Assembly (NCBI GenBank): GCA_022925895.1
Contig: JAKSYS010000246.1
Coordinates: 1 to 64,000 of the forward strand
Origin: Fragilaria crotonensis
Taxonomy: Eukaryota > Bacillariophyta > Fragilariophyceae > Fragilariales > Fragilariaceae
DNA: 64,000 nucleotides
Direction of reading: 5' to 3'
Below are positions 43,773 through 52,735 of the stretch, piece by piece (positions within the stretch are counted from its first letter, which is position 1; each line of letters starts with the position of its first letter). Below the pieces are notes generated by a model. The model was given only the letters and a program-made list of their open reading frames with translations. It did not search any database and was not told the origin of the DNA. The position numbers were made by a program, and so were the translations under genes.

Positions 43773-44159
43773 CCCGTATTTTGCGTGTGTTCCACCTTCG
43801 TTGATTTATGATGATATGATATGTTCGCAGATCCCTTTCAGGCCAAGGACCTGGGGAGCTGACGTCGCACTGGTACTTGTATAGTACCAGGTACAGTGTT
43901 ATCTGAGTGAATATATCATAAGTCAGAAGTCACGCAACAATCTGTGTATGATAAACGAGTTCGACAACGGGTTGCGAACCATCCGACTAAAAATCCCATT
44001 GCCACTACACGCTACAACAGCAGTAAATCATTTCTCTCCAAGTATCGTACTCAAATGCTCGGCTATGTACCAGTAGTACTCCGAGGACTCTTTACTCAAG
44101 TGGAGTACCTGGCATTCCCACAACCCGAGGTGGAGAGTTCCAGTACTAGGCAATATCAG
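43773..44159. other. Intergenic
   Basis: Promoter of the GNAT gene and 3' flank of the ABC1 kinase gene; GTACTTGTATAGTACCAGGTAC words at 43872-43895. Confidence 0.4.
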
Positions 44160-45857
44160 TCAGAGTTCTCCTTCGTCGCGGAGCACCTTCTCCGCAATTG
44201 GCTTCCAGGCTTTCGCAATGCTCCGACTTTGGTGCAATGCATGTCCAAGACCTCGGAGCATAGTTGCGCACCGCGAAACCATCAAGAACGGCCGAGGCAG
44301 GGATTCTATGGGGTCCCTGCTTTGTAACCTTTCCAAGAAGAGTTGAATGTGTTGACCTCCCGTGAGTGTAACGTTGTCCTCGTCGTATCCAACCTTCGCA
44401 TAGAGATAGATGTTGTCCTCGTCCATATACTTGGATCTGTATCCTGCTTCCTTCATCAAACGAACGATGTCCTCGCGATTCTCATCTGCCAAAGCAATAA
44501 CAAGCTTACAAAAAATGATGCGCATGTCTTTGGGAAGGACCGGCACTTGACCATAGTCTATCAAGCCAAGTTGGGGCTTGCCTTCCTCAACGCCAAGTAG
44601 TAATATGTTTCCTGGGTGTGCGTCACCATTAAATTTCCCGTCTACACAGATTTCGTGGCCGTGTATTAAAATCAGATCGTCCACTATCTGGGCATGATTG
44701 ATAGGTAGTGTACTTCTTGTCTTGAATTCCTTCACCTTGACACCGGGAATCAACCCAATAGTTTTGTTATATAGCATAGCCCATGCGTTTTCAGCGATTC
44801 GCTGTTTGTTGGCCGCTGCGATGTAAGAATCGTACTCCCGAGCCGTTGGTCCTTGAAACTGCTCTCCTTTGATTTTTGCTTCAGCTTCCTTTTTCTCAAT
44901 ATCGGCTATCATCTCTTCAACGGACACGCCCAAGCGCTTGGCATTTCGTTCCGTGTCCTTCTTCAATGCAACCTGTAGCTTCTCACCATATAGTTCCTCC
45001 ATCACAAGAACTCGTTTTCTCGCAAGCTCTGTGTATGGTTTTGGCACCCGGCAAAGCTTCCCTTTTCCTTCCAGGCCGGCCCTATTAAGATTTTCCCTCA
45101 CGTCACTTAGCTGCTGCGCTTCTCGCTCGTAGTCAAATTCGTTCATGAATTGCTTTTCAATCTCCTCAATAGCAGGGACATGAACGGGCTGTGCCAACTG
45201 AGCGAAAAGTCGGATCGTTCGGACATCACCACGAAAAAGTCTCTCGACTTCGGGATACATGACCTTGACTACCACTCGACTTCCATCGAGTAGTGTCGCT
45301 CGATGGACTTGACCGATCGATGCAGAACCAATGGGAGTCGCGTCAAACGACGAGAAAACTTCCTCGAGCTTCTTTCCATATTCTGATTCGACGATATCCC
45401 TGACGACATCAAACTCCTTGAATGGACATTGATCCTGTAGTACAGACAACGTTTGTTGCCAATACTTTGGAAAGGCGTTGCCAATATTGGCAGCGCATAT
45501 CTGACCTGTCTTGATGTAAAATCCCTTAAGTTCGAGCATCTTTCGCAGTGCTTGATGTGCCGTCGTCTTGTCCAGCTTGTCCCATACATGCTGAGGAGAC
45601 TGACAAAACTGATGGTATCGATATTCTGCGTACTTCGGAATGGCAAGCGTGTAGAAGCTTCCAGCTCGTTGTAAACCCTCGGTTCCTCCAAAGAGATCAT
45701 TCAAATACGTGAAACCTCCTGCAATCGTGACGGCGAGGCCGCCCAAAAGCGGGAGGTGAAAAGGAATCGACTGGGACTTGATCGCCACAGAAGAAGAAAA
45801 TCTGCGCTGCGCCACGCCAATTGATCCGATCAACCTGGTTTTCTCCCTTCTAATCAT
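44160..45857 (-). CDS. ABC1/ADCK/UbiB-family atypical kinase, likely mitochondrial
   Basis: 565 residues from the preferred ATG at 45857 (MIRREKTRLIGSIGVAQRRF, a mitochondrial presequence); the frame is open 22 codons further. Family features in order: KTGQ motif (LKGFYIKTGQICAANIGNAF), the Ala-rich loop (IGSASIGQVHRA), the ATP Lys (VVVKVMYP), the acidic EFDYEREAQQL, the catalytic GDAHPGNILL and the metal-binding DYGQ. All conserved residues are visible. Members support coenzyme Q synthesis or mitochondrial or plastid lipid metabolism; the presence of several paralogues in algae means the exact role is not clear. An insert of about 55 residues (KKDTERNAKRLGVSVEEMIA) sits between the N and C lobes. 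Confidence 0.9.
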   Translation of the reverse strand: MIRREKTRLIGSIGVAQRRFSSSVAIKSQSIPFHLPLLGGLAVTIAGGFTYLNDLFGGTEGLQRAGSFYTLAIPKYAEYRYHQFCQSPQHVWDKLDKTTAHQALRKMLELKGFYIKTGQICAANIGNAFPKYWQQTLSVLQDQCPFKEFDVVRDIVESEYGKKLEEVFSSFDATPIGSASIGQVHRATLLDGSRVVVKVMYPEVERLFRGDVRTIRLFAQLAQPVHVPAIEEIEKQFMNEFDYEREAQQLSDVRENLNRAGLEGKGKLCRVPKPYTELARKRVLVMEELYGEKLQVALKKDTERNAKRLGVSVEEMIADIEKKEAEAKIKGEQFQGPTAREYDSYIAAANKQRIAENAWAMLYNKTIGLIPGVKVKEFKTRSTLPINHAQIVDDLILIHGHEICVDGKFNGDAHPGNILLLGVEEGKPQLGLIDYGQVPVLPKDMRIIFCKLVIALADENREDIVRLMKEAGYRSKYMDEDNIYLYAKVGYDEDNVTLTGGQHIQLFLERLQSRDPIESLPRPFLMVSRCATMLRGLGHALHQSRSIAKAWKPIAEKVLRDEGEL

Positions 45858-46357
45858 GATGATAGGGCTAATGCGGGGTATAAGTAAGGAAGGATGAACG
45901 GAATCATAGCAAGAAGGTTGCAATGCGTGACCACTGCTACCTCATTGTCAATTTGCGACAAAACTCTCGTGATTAGAGGGTGCTGGAGTTGCATTATCGA
46001 CAACAGTCGTGGTTCAGTCCCGATGAATGTGATAGCGTCCAGTACCGCATAAACGAGTTGAAAAGAGTGTGGTGCAGAGTAATAGGGTCTGACCTGTACG
46101 GTTAATAGGGTCGACCTTTTATGAGTACATTGTACTGTAGTATTACTGCTAGCACAGTTCCTACACCCGTACTCGTAGACCATCAACGAAACCTGCGACT
46201 GTGTCAGACGTCAGACGACGCTTTCTGTCCCAACCCATTCCTCCAAGTCAACCGAAACCTGCCCTAACACATTCATTTATGAACGAAACGAATCACAGGA
46301 GGAGTGAACTGAATAAGCCTTATCTCCGACTGCGACCACCGCTTCCCAACCAGAGCA
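45858..46357. other. Divergent intergenic region
   Basis: Shared promoter space of the ABC1 kinase (minus) and the AhpC/TSA-like gene (plus). No gene is seen; a plus-strand ORF at 46201-46539 only overlaps the real gene in another frame. Confidence 0.4.
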
Positions 46358-47236
46358 ATGGCTATCATCATTGCCATCATGCTTACATTCCTCGGTATGC
46401 CAACGTCCTTGTCGTTATCTCCGCTTCATGGCGTGTCAGTGACGTCAACCAGAAGTGGGAATGCGGTGGATCTGGGATCTTTTCTGTCTTCGGCGCCGAA
46501 AAGTATGATAATTTTGGGAACATATGCGGCAGACTTTAATGCCATTGAATATGCTCAGCGTCTTCGCTACTACCTCCCTAGACTGAAAGAAGAATGCGGC
46601 ATTCAACAGTTTGGACTAGTTTTGAACGCTCAACCGGATGCAGCCAAGGCTCTATGCAAAGCGGTCGATCTCGATATTGAAAATCAAGTCGAGCTGTTTG
46701 TAGATCCGTTGGGCAACGCCGGGAAAAACTTTGGAACAGGACGAGGGTGGTTGGCGGAGAATGATGAAGTCAGCCCCTTTCTCAAACTGTTCGGAATGCT
46801 CTTCGGCTTGGGTGCCTGGGCAACGCTACCTGCTGTAATCGGTGGCTACGTTGGCAATCCATTTACTCCACAACCATGGATTGAAGACGCGCTTGCCGTT
46901 GGGATGAAGCAGGGGCGGTGGCCCGATAGTGCGCTTGTCTTGGACGACGATGGGTCAGTTAAAGTGAACAATTTTGAGCAACTCCCATTCGTCGGCTCGT
47001 GGAAACGGAGACCTCTGGAATTGGCGACGCTTCGGCTCCAATCTATGCTAGGGATTTCGCTGAAACAATGGGAGGAACTTGCTCCCGACGAAGAAGCTCT
47101 GCAAGCTGGTGTCCTAACGCAGCTTGGCGGCTTGATTGTTTGTTCCGACAAGGGCGAAGTATTGTTCGAATGGAAAGATCCTGGCATATGTGCCGTTGCA
47201 AATTTTGAGGAAATCCTCGACAAGCTAGGCAGCTGA
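46358..47236 (+). CDS. AhpC/TSA-like (thioredoxin-fold) plastid protein without the usual active-site cysteines
   Basis: 292 residues, single exon. The signal-like N-terminus [20 protein letters not shown] is followed by SPLHG, consistent with plastid targeting. The fold region ([55 protein letters not shown]) belongs to the AhpC/TSA antioxidant-like family known in cyanobacteria and plastids. The position of the peroxidatic Cys or CxxC is occupied by TYAAD. A loop with a membrane-like stretch ([20 protein letters not shown]) follows. The C-terminal part [19 protein letters not shown] ends the fold. Function unknown; redox catalysis by the classical mechanism is unlikely. Confidence 0.8.
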   Translation: MAIIIAIMLTFLGMPTSLSLSPLHGVSVTSTRSGNAVDLGSFLSSAPKSMIILGTYAADFNAIEYAQRLRYYLPRLKEECGIQQFGLVLNAQPDAAKALCKAVDLDIENQVELFVDPLGNAGKNFGTGRGWLAENDEVSPFLKLFGMLFGLGAWATLPAVIGGYVGNPFTPQPWIEDALAVGMKQGRWPDSALVLDDDGSVKVNNFEQLPFVGSWKRRPLELATLRLQSMLGISLKQWEELAPDEEALQAGVLTQLGGLIVCSDKGEVLFEWKDPGICAVANFEEILDKLGS

Positions 47237-47656
47237 CCTAGCTGAAATTCGCTGACCCTACTACTCGTAGTTGGTGCTAAACTAGCTGTTGATGCATTTG
47301 TTACATTGCTGCGTTTCGTTCTTGCAACCTTCTCAACCGGGTTAGACCTCTTCATAAGTTTTTACTAGGAGTTAATTAATTGTAACGGTTGTGCCACGAC
47401 CAACATGCTAAATCTTCCATCACAGAAACAACAATTGACAATAACATGCCGTACACTGCATTTTAGTTGTTTATATAGTATAGTGGCAGTCGATCCTGGT
47501 AAAAGAATAGTGAGAGCAATAGGACCTCGAGGATTGCTGCTGTTGTCACGTCTCTTGAAAATGAACTCCAAATGGTGCATCTACGCCAGTTGCAGTCGGG
47601 CAGTCAACCAAATCGTTCAACGGCCTACTACGAGGCTAGATAATGCACGAAAGAAA
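47237..47656. other. Intergenic
   Basis: Tail-to-tail spacer; no gene is seen. Confidence 0.4.
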
Positions 47657-47887
47657 CTAATGAAAGAGTCCTTGCTTGGTAGGTGCGGGATACTCCACCT
47701 TGATCAGGCGGGCGGGAGCACTGCGGCTTTGAGTACCTCGGAAGGCACCAGCCGAAGCCTTCACGTATCCAAAGACTTGAGGAGCCAACATGTTGTTTAC
47801 CTCCATACTCGCGATTTCTTTGCCAATGGACTTATTGAGATCGCGCTCAAGATTGGGGAGGATGGCTTTCGAGATACTGCGAAGCAT
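47657..47887 (-). CDS. 76-residue protein, possibly mitochondrial
   Basis: The preferred start is the ATG at 47887 (MLRSISKAILPNLERDLNKS). The N-terminus is amphipathic and basic, as in mitochondrial proteins. The rest (MLAPQVFGYVKASAGAFRG, SAPARLIKVEYPAPTKQ) has no transmembrane helix and no known family. Codon use is strongly biased to C/G-ending codons, which argues for a real, well-expressed gene. An upstream CTATTCAG could be an acceptor of a 5' intron, in which case the start may differ. It could be a small subunit of a respiratory complex (inference). Confidence 0.55.
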   Translation of the reverse strand: MLRSISKAILPNLERDLNKSIGKEIASMEVNNMLAPQVFGYVKASAGAFRGTQSRSAPARLIKVEYPAPTKQGLFH

Positions 47888-48282
47888 GGTGCTGTTTTGA
47901 GTTGGCACTGAATAGATGTGATTGCTGTGGGCGGAATGAGAATGAAATTGTGATCGAAATTCGGATTTGTACTTTGTACGATTCTATTATTGATCACTTC
48001 GATGTTCCATGATACGTCGTACAATACCATGATCATCATGAAAGAGAGACGTGGAGCAAATCCGGGTTCGCATGATGCGCGGAACGTGAAGGAAAACTGT
48101 CATCAGATGAAAAACGATGCATACACGTACGACGTACTGTACCACATAAAAAGTGCCTGGAGCCGTTTCGACCGCTGGAGCCGTTAGAAACGGTTTTTTT
48201 TTTACTCCTCCTACAAATAAGTCACTCAATTTCAAGAAATCATTGGCACTTGCTATGGCCGTTTTGATCTTTGACAAATGCG
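47888..48282. other. Intergenic, with hairpin and T-run
   Basis: No gene. At about 48162-48200 GGAGCCGTTTCGACCGCTGG is followed by GCCGTTAGAAACGG and ten T. The CCGTTTC/GAAACGG arms could form a stem, and the T-run resembles a Pol III terminator; GTTTCGACCGC is a weak B-box match. Not enough for an RNA gene call. Confidence 0.3.
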
Positions 48283-48571
48283 GATCCGATTAACTGTCAC
48301 CGATTTTTCGTCATCGTACGACACGTTACTTAAGGACCTTGTAGAAAATTTAGCTACAAGTGGAAGCTGTTCAAGATGGGAATTTTGTTTCCTTTCCTCG
48401 ACTTATTTTCTCAATCAATTCACCAAGCCTGCCCTCCCTGCTCTGAATTTGAATTTGAATTCATGCACATATTCACGTACATAAATCTGATTTAAAATAA
48501 GAATAACTCGACATTTTTTCACCATACTGCAGCACCATTCCATTCATTGTTCCCACTCCTATTGTATTGAG

Positions 48572-49423
48572 ATGTCTACCGACACCACAACGTTCTTGCA
48601 AACAAGCCAAGCCGCGGTGACAAAGTCATTACAGGTGGCTTTGGACGGCGCATCCAAGGATCTGAAACACTGGAGAGCGGTTATTCCTTTCCTTATCAGG
48701 GCATCCCATGCACCAGGCTCTTTACTAAATGTTCCTTCAGATAGTCATGAGTGCGAGGACATTCTTGAGTATTTGCGACCTATGTACAAAGGTTACAAGA
48801 TATACTTCAGTGACAAGTACTCTGCATCCATTTCTAGTGGCGGTGGCTGGAAGGAGCTTCTGAAGGACCTTGCAGTTGCAGGAATGCAAGGTGGATTCTA
48901 CCTAATTGGAAATGGTAGTTACAAGGACAAACATATTGTTGTGTGCCGAGGAAGCCGCTTGTATCAAGGTACTAAATGGCAGCAGCTGAGTCCCAGCCAG
49001 AAGCCACAATACAGGAATGAAACTTTGCACTCTGATCGCAACAATTCACGTGGAAATGTTGGGAAACTTCTTCCCCGCAAGACTCGCACTACTCGTGCAA
49101 TAGAGAAAGGTTCTGTCTGTCCATTTCGAATGAATATTGGACTGGATTCTTTTGGATACTATCTTGCTGGCGGAACCGGAAATTCTCATCATGCATATCA
49201 CCCGAAGGTATTGAAAGTCAGGGCAGGCCTGGTTGAAATCGACAACAAAGACAAAGAAATGCACGTCCTCAACAACGGGGACGATGAGCCTGTTCACACA
49301 GTCATTGTGCAAGTCAAAAACGTGTTCGAGACGAGAACGAATCTTTGCAATTTTCTTTTCCTTGTGCGTAGATGTTCCACCAGTCATGGCTGCAAACAAG
49401 GCATTGTTTGCAGCCATGTATGA
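48572..49423 (+). CDS. Element-borne protein with a FAR1/MULE-like N-terminal Cys-His block
   Basis: 283 residues. After a helical N-terminus the central part (YKGYKIYFSDKYSASISSGG, KDKHIVVCRGSRLYQG) and the block CPFRMNIGLDSFGYYLAGGT followed by HHAYHPK resemble the DNA-binding N-terminal part (C...C...H.H) found ahead of Mutator-like transposases. No transposase domain follows; the frame closes at 49423 right after a perfect hairpin (49385-49418). A further open stretch continues in another frame to about 49650. It is probably a truncated DNA-binding part of a MULE transposase. Assignment to that family rests on motif spacing only. Confidence 0.5.
   Translation: MSTDTTTFLQTSQAAVTKSLQVALDGASKDLKHWRAVIPFLIRASHAPGSLLNVPSDSHECEDILEYLRPMYKGYKIYFSDKYSASISSGGGWKELLKDLAVAGMQGGFYLIGNGSYKDKHIVVCRGSRLYQGTKWQQLSPSQKPQYRNETLHSDRNNSRGNVGKLLPRKTRTTRAIEKGSVCPFRMNIGLDSFGYYLAGGTGNSHHAYHPKVLKVRAGLVEIDNKDKEMHVLNNGDDEPVHTVIVQVKNVFETRTNLCNFLFLVRRCSTSHGCKQGIVCSHV
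49385..49418. repeat. Perfect 15-bp hairpin
   Basis: CATGGCTGCAAACAA, a four-base loop (GGCA) and the exact inverse TTGTTTGCAGCCATG. It lies at the very end of the element-borne ORF. ATGTATGAGCGCAC just after the hairpin is repeated at 49530. Confidence 0.85.
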
Positions 49424-49831
49424 GCGCACAGCGAGAGACCCAAGAAGAACTTTATCAGAAGACTTTGCTGCCGGTGGTGGTGCAGCGCGCTGGATGAGGC
49501 AGTTTAGAGTCGGTATTCCACATTCCTCCATGTATGAGCGCACCCACATCTTGTCTTATTACACGCTCCTGCACGCCATACCGCGGATCACCAGGAAAGT
49601 GTGTCTGCTGGTTCTTTTTTGTTGGCTTCTTCCTCACCATTGTTTTGCTTGAGGCAAATGAGTCCGGAGTCCGGAGTTACCCTGAAGGTTACCTTAGCTT
49701 TGTTGTGTTGTGTCATGCGACGAAACAATGTAGTGCATCCGGGCGTAGCATTGGTATTTCCCGCGCAAACCAAACACGTATTTTTGTGATACTGTTTTGA
49801 AAATCCTGGTTACTGCGTACGTTATCCTACG

Positions 49832-50100
49832 GTGTTATTGAAAAATGGAAAGATAACAGGTGTTTTTGAGAATTACAATCCACCGAAACCCATTTCACCC
49901 ATTTGTGACTCAATATTATCAATAACACCGTCTAACTTTTACACTAATTACAATAACACCTTTTAAGATTTCGTATTATTACAATAACACCGTTTGCAGC
50001 CGGCAGTGCCTTGGGTGAAATAGTAAACCTTACATTCGGTGGATTGTAAGGTCATAGGTGTTATTGAAAAATGGAAAGATAACAGGTGTTTCTGAGAATT
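49832..50100. repeat. Direct repeat and interspersed TAACACC motifs in element E2
   Basis: GGTGTTATTGAAAAATGGAA with its continuation AGATAACAGGTGTTT occurs twice, at about 49832 and 50056. Between them lie three inverse CAATAACACC or TAACACC motifs and inverse copies of a GGATTGTAA-type word. Confidence 0.7.
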
Positions 50101-50109
50101 CCCCTTCAA

Positions 50110-50916
50110 TTATTGCAGGACTCCAGCCTGAAGTACCCTGAACTTTGCTGCAGTAAAGGAGCCAAACAATAAGTTTTGCTCCTCAACATTGCTTGCACTC
50201 GGCTCACAGAGCGACGTACAGTGCCTAAGCACCCTCCCGTCCCAACTTATTGCCACACCATGGGTAAGCTTCACGGCGAGTCCATGAAAGTTATTCCCGG
50301 CATCGTCAACCCCAACCACATTGGGCATTACAAAATACCAATTTTTAGCTGCACCCGGAATTGTTTCGGTCCAAACGCTGAACCCAGGTGAGGCATCCCA
50401 AACATCAAAATGGGAAGCGTTCATGAGGTTGACACTCATGTCAATGGAGAAGCCCACACAAAGAAAGTGGCCATCGCCATCCATGGGTGGAACTGGGTGG
50501 ATGCCTGAATCGGCCTCTAGCTCTTGGATCATCGTGAGAACGTCAGGGAAACAATGCCTCCCCACAATCGAAAGACTCTGAACGAACTCTCGCAGAACTG
50601 GCTCGGGGACCAAGAAATTGGTTGTGTACGCACTTATTCCCACCCCATCACGGTGAATGCGAGTCCCAATTGGATGCATCGCACCAAAGTCCCCCCTCAA
50701 ATTCCTTGCCTTTCCATCCGGACGTTTATTCGCCACCATGCTGGTGTTGTACAAGTTAATCTTGTCCAATGCCCCACTCAGCGCGGCCTTGGTTGCACAA
50801 TCAGGGGATGACAGGACGTTCCTGATCAGAATCGACGTCTTCCGGCTTTTCAGGCTGCACGAGTATGCAAGCTCAACAATGAAGTCCTCCACAACCGGGG
50901 TGACGGTTGGGTCCAC
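50110..50916 (-). CDS. Unrecognised element-borne protein with an oxygenase-like HxD...H pattern
   Basis: 268 residues from the ATG at 50916. The second half reads FSIDMSVNLMNASHFDVWDA, then SVWTETIPG, NWYFVMPNVVGV, and HGVAISWDGRVLRHCTSL. The HFD and, about 75 residues later, RHC are spaced like the iron ligands (HxD ... H) in double-stranded beta-helix dioxygenases, and 'ISWDGRVLRH' resembles their last strand. This is pattern-level evidence; the expected 2-oxoglutarate Arg/Lys is uncertain. The first half contains ILIRNVLSSPDCATKAALSG and a basic KRPDGKARNLRGDFG stretch. The frame overlaps the end of the upstream 404-residue ORF by 44 bp, in a different frame, so the two could be separately started or linked by frameshift. 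No homologue family is recalled with confidence. Confidence 0.5.
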   Translation of the reverse strand: MDPTVTPVVEDFIVELAYSCSLKSRKTSILIRNVLSSPDCATKAALSGALDKINLYNTSMVANKRPDGKARNLRGDFGAMHPIGTRIHRDGVGISAYTTNFLVPEPVLREFVQSLSIVGRHCFPDVLTMIQELEADSGIHPVPPMDGDGHFLCVGFSIDMSVNLMNASHFDVWDASPGFSVWTETIPGAAKNWYFVMPNVVGVDDAGNNFHGLAVKLTHGVAISWDGRVLRHCTSLCEPSASNVEEQNLLFGSFTAAKFRVLQAGVLQ

Positions 50917-52087
50917 AACACAGCATGTTGCCGGAATACGAAAGTGGTGACATCCCTAGCATAATGCCCACCCCATCGCGTGCGGCGTTGGATTCCGCGA
51001 GGCGTACATTGAAAATATACGCCCGATCAGCAGGCGACCAATCGGAATGGTGGCCATCAAACACGTCGGGAGGCATTGCTGGACCATCAGCATCACTCAG
51101 CTGTCTCCCGGAACGGATCAGCCTCGTGGGCAGCAGGGAGCCGACACCCATGTTAAGGGACACCCTCCATGCCGAAATGTTCCCGCCACTGGCATCATGC
51201 AAGCACCTCACATACCCTCCATCCCCAAATTTGCCATCCCTCATCAATCGTAACCAACTCATGTCGTGGGGATTAAGTGATTTCCGCTCCTGTCCGGCAG
51301 TTATGTCTTGGCGCCTCTCCCGAGCACAATAAAAATGCCCCACAGACGGGATGACGGCAATCACAGTTCGAAACTCCCCATCCGCCTTGGTGTCGAGACG
51401 ATGCACATCGCGGCTCCGAACGGGGACCACGGCTCCACCCCTAACGGCGGAAGCAAGATCGACGGGCGTCAATGCTCGATTCAAGACGACATCCATCAGA
51501 ATGAATTCTTGCTGAAACGAGCTTACAGAGCCGGATGGACGGAAGACATCGTCCTCACGAAGGGATTCCAATTGCTGTATTTGGAAACGCGGATAGCCAC
51601 CACCCGATAATCCCAACACCTCTTGCAGCCCATCCGCAATCCACCGACTGGGAGAGTAGCAAATCGTGGGCTCGACATGTTTCGCACTTTCGGCTTCGTT
51701 TTTAACGCATGTCGAGAAGAACTCATCGAAACCCCCCCTCAAGTCCCCCGGCAAACACTTCAGAAGGACATCCAGCACTTGTAACTGTGAGGGGACGCGT
51801 TTCCGAACGGACCGAATTTTCGGTTTCCTACCCTTCCGACCTCTCCGATGTTTCCCGGCATGATGATGCGATTGCACAGGGTTAACAGCAGGGACAGGAA
51901 CGCCAACATTTGCTGCCTGCCCCGAAGCCACAACCCTAGTAGGCGTGCACCCGAGATTAAGGATGGAGGAGCGACATGGATTCGTCAGCACCCTCGTGGC
52001 CAACACGTCGTTTGCGGCATTCCTCGGGAACAATCCCGCAACAACACCACTTACAACATGATCATCGACAGCGCTATCCGTCATCAC
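50873..52087 (-). CDS. Unrecognised element-borne protein, basic N-terminus
   Basis: 404 residues, starting 17 bp from the tandem array that lies upstream on the minus strand. A strongly basic patch (HHHAGKHRRGRKGRKPKIRS, then VRKR) near residue 75-95 could bind nucleic acid or act as a nuclear signal. The rest is mixed (FRTVIAVIPSVGHFYCARER, VSLNMGVGSLLPTRLIRSGR) and shows no domain that I know. Together with the following ORF it forms the main cargo of element E2. The GC content and codon use are higher in G/C than in the flanking element DNA, which hints that the pair came from elsewhere. Confidence 0.5.
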   Translation of the reverse strand: MMTDSAVDDHVVSGVVAGLFPRNAANDVLATRVLTNPCRSSILNLGCTPTRVVASGQAANVGVPVPAVNPVQSHHHAGKHRRGRKGRKPKIRSVRKRVPSQLQVLDVLLKCLPGDLRGGFDEFFSTCVKNEAESAKHVEPTICYSPSRWIADGLQEVLGLSGGGYPRFQIQQLESLREDDVFRPSGSVSSFQQEFILMDVVLNRALTPVDLASAVRGGAVVPVRSRDVHRLDTKADGEFRTVIAVIPSVGHFYCARERRQDITAGQERKSLNPHDMSWLRLMRDGKFGDGGYVRCLHDASGGNISAWRVSLNMGVGSLLPTRLIRSGRQLSDADGPAMPPDVFDGHHSDWSPADRAYIFNVRLAESNAARDGVGIMLGMSPLSYSGNMLCCGPNRHPGCGGLHC

Positions 52088-52103
52088 AAAAGATGAGGCT
52101 GCA

Positions 52104-52735
52104 CGAGGCTGCTACCGGTTCGGGCGGAAAAACGAACAATCCCTGGCAACCCACTCCACAGTTGTGGCAGAGCGTGATCGATTGGGAAAGCAAGCTGTCA
52201 CGTCCAAGGGTGCCGCCGGTTTGTAGGAAAACAACAATCCCTGACGACCCACTCCACAGTTATGGCAGAGCGTGATCGATCGGGAAAGCAAGCTGTCACG
52301 TCCAAGGGTGCCGCCGGTTTGTAGGAAAAAACAAGCAATCCCTGACGACCCACTCCACAGTTATGGCAGAGCGTGATCGATCGGGAAAGCAAGCTGTCAC
52401 GTCCAAGGGTGCCGCCGGTTTGTAGGAAAAAACAAGCAATCCCTGACAACCCACTCCACAGTTATGGCAGAGCGTGATCGATCGGGAAAGCAAGCTGTCA
52501 CGTCCAAGTGTGCTGCCGGTTCGTACGAAAAAACAAGCAATCCCTGATGACCCACTCCAAAGTTATGGCAGAGCGTGATCGATCGGGAAAGCAAGCTGTC
52601 ACGTCCAAGTGTGCTGCCGGTTCGTACGAAAAAACAAGCAATCCCTGACAACCCACTCCACAGTTATGGCAGAGCGTGATCAATCGGGAAAGCAAGCTGT
52701 CACGTCCGAGGATGCTACAGGCGGCAGATCCTTCG
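52104..52735. repeat. Tandem array of six units of 101-102 bp
   Basis: CCACTCCACAGTTATGGCAG recurs near 52148, 52248, 52350, 52451, 52552 and 52654, each followed by CGTGATCGATCGGGAAAGCA. Units are 90-98 percent alike. The array sits directly upstream of the minus-strand ORF pair, so the units could act as promoter repeats. It contains no real gene, although all minus frames stay open over long stretches. Confidence 0.92.
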
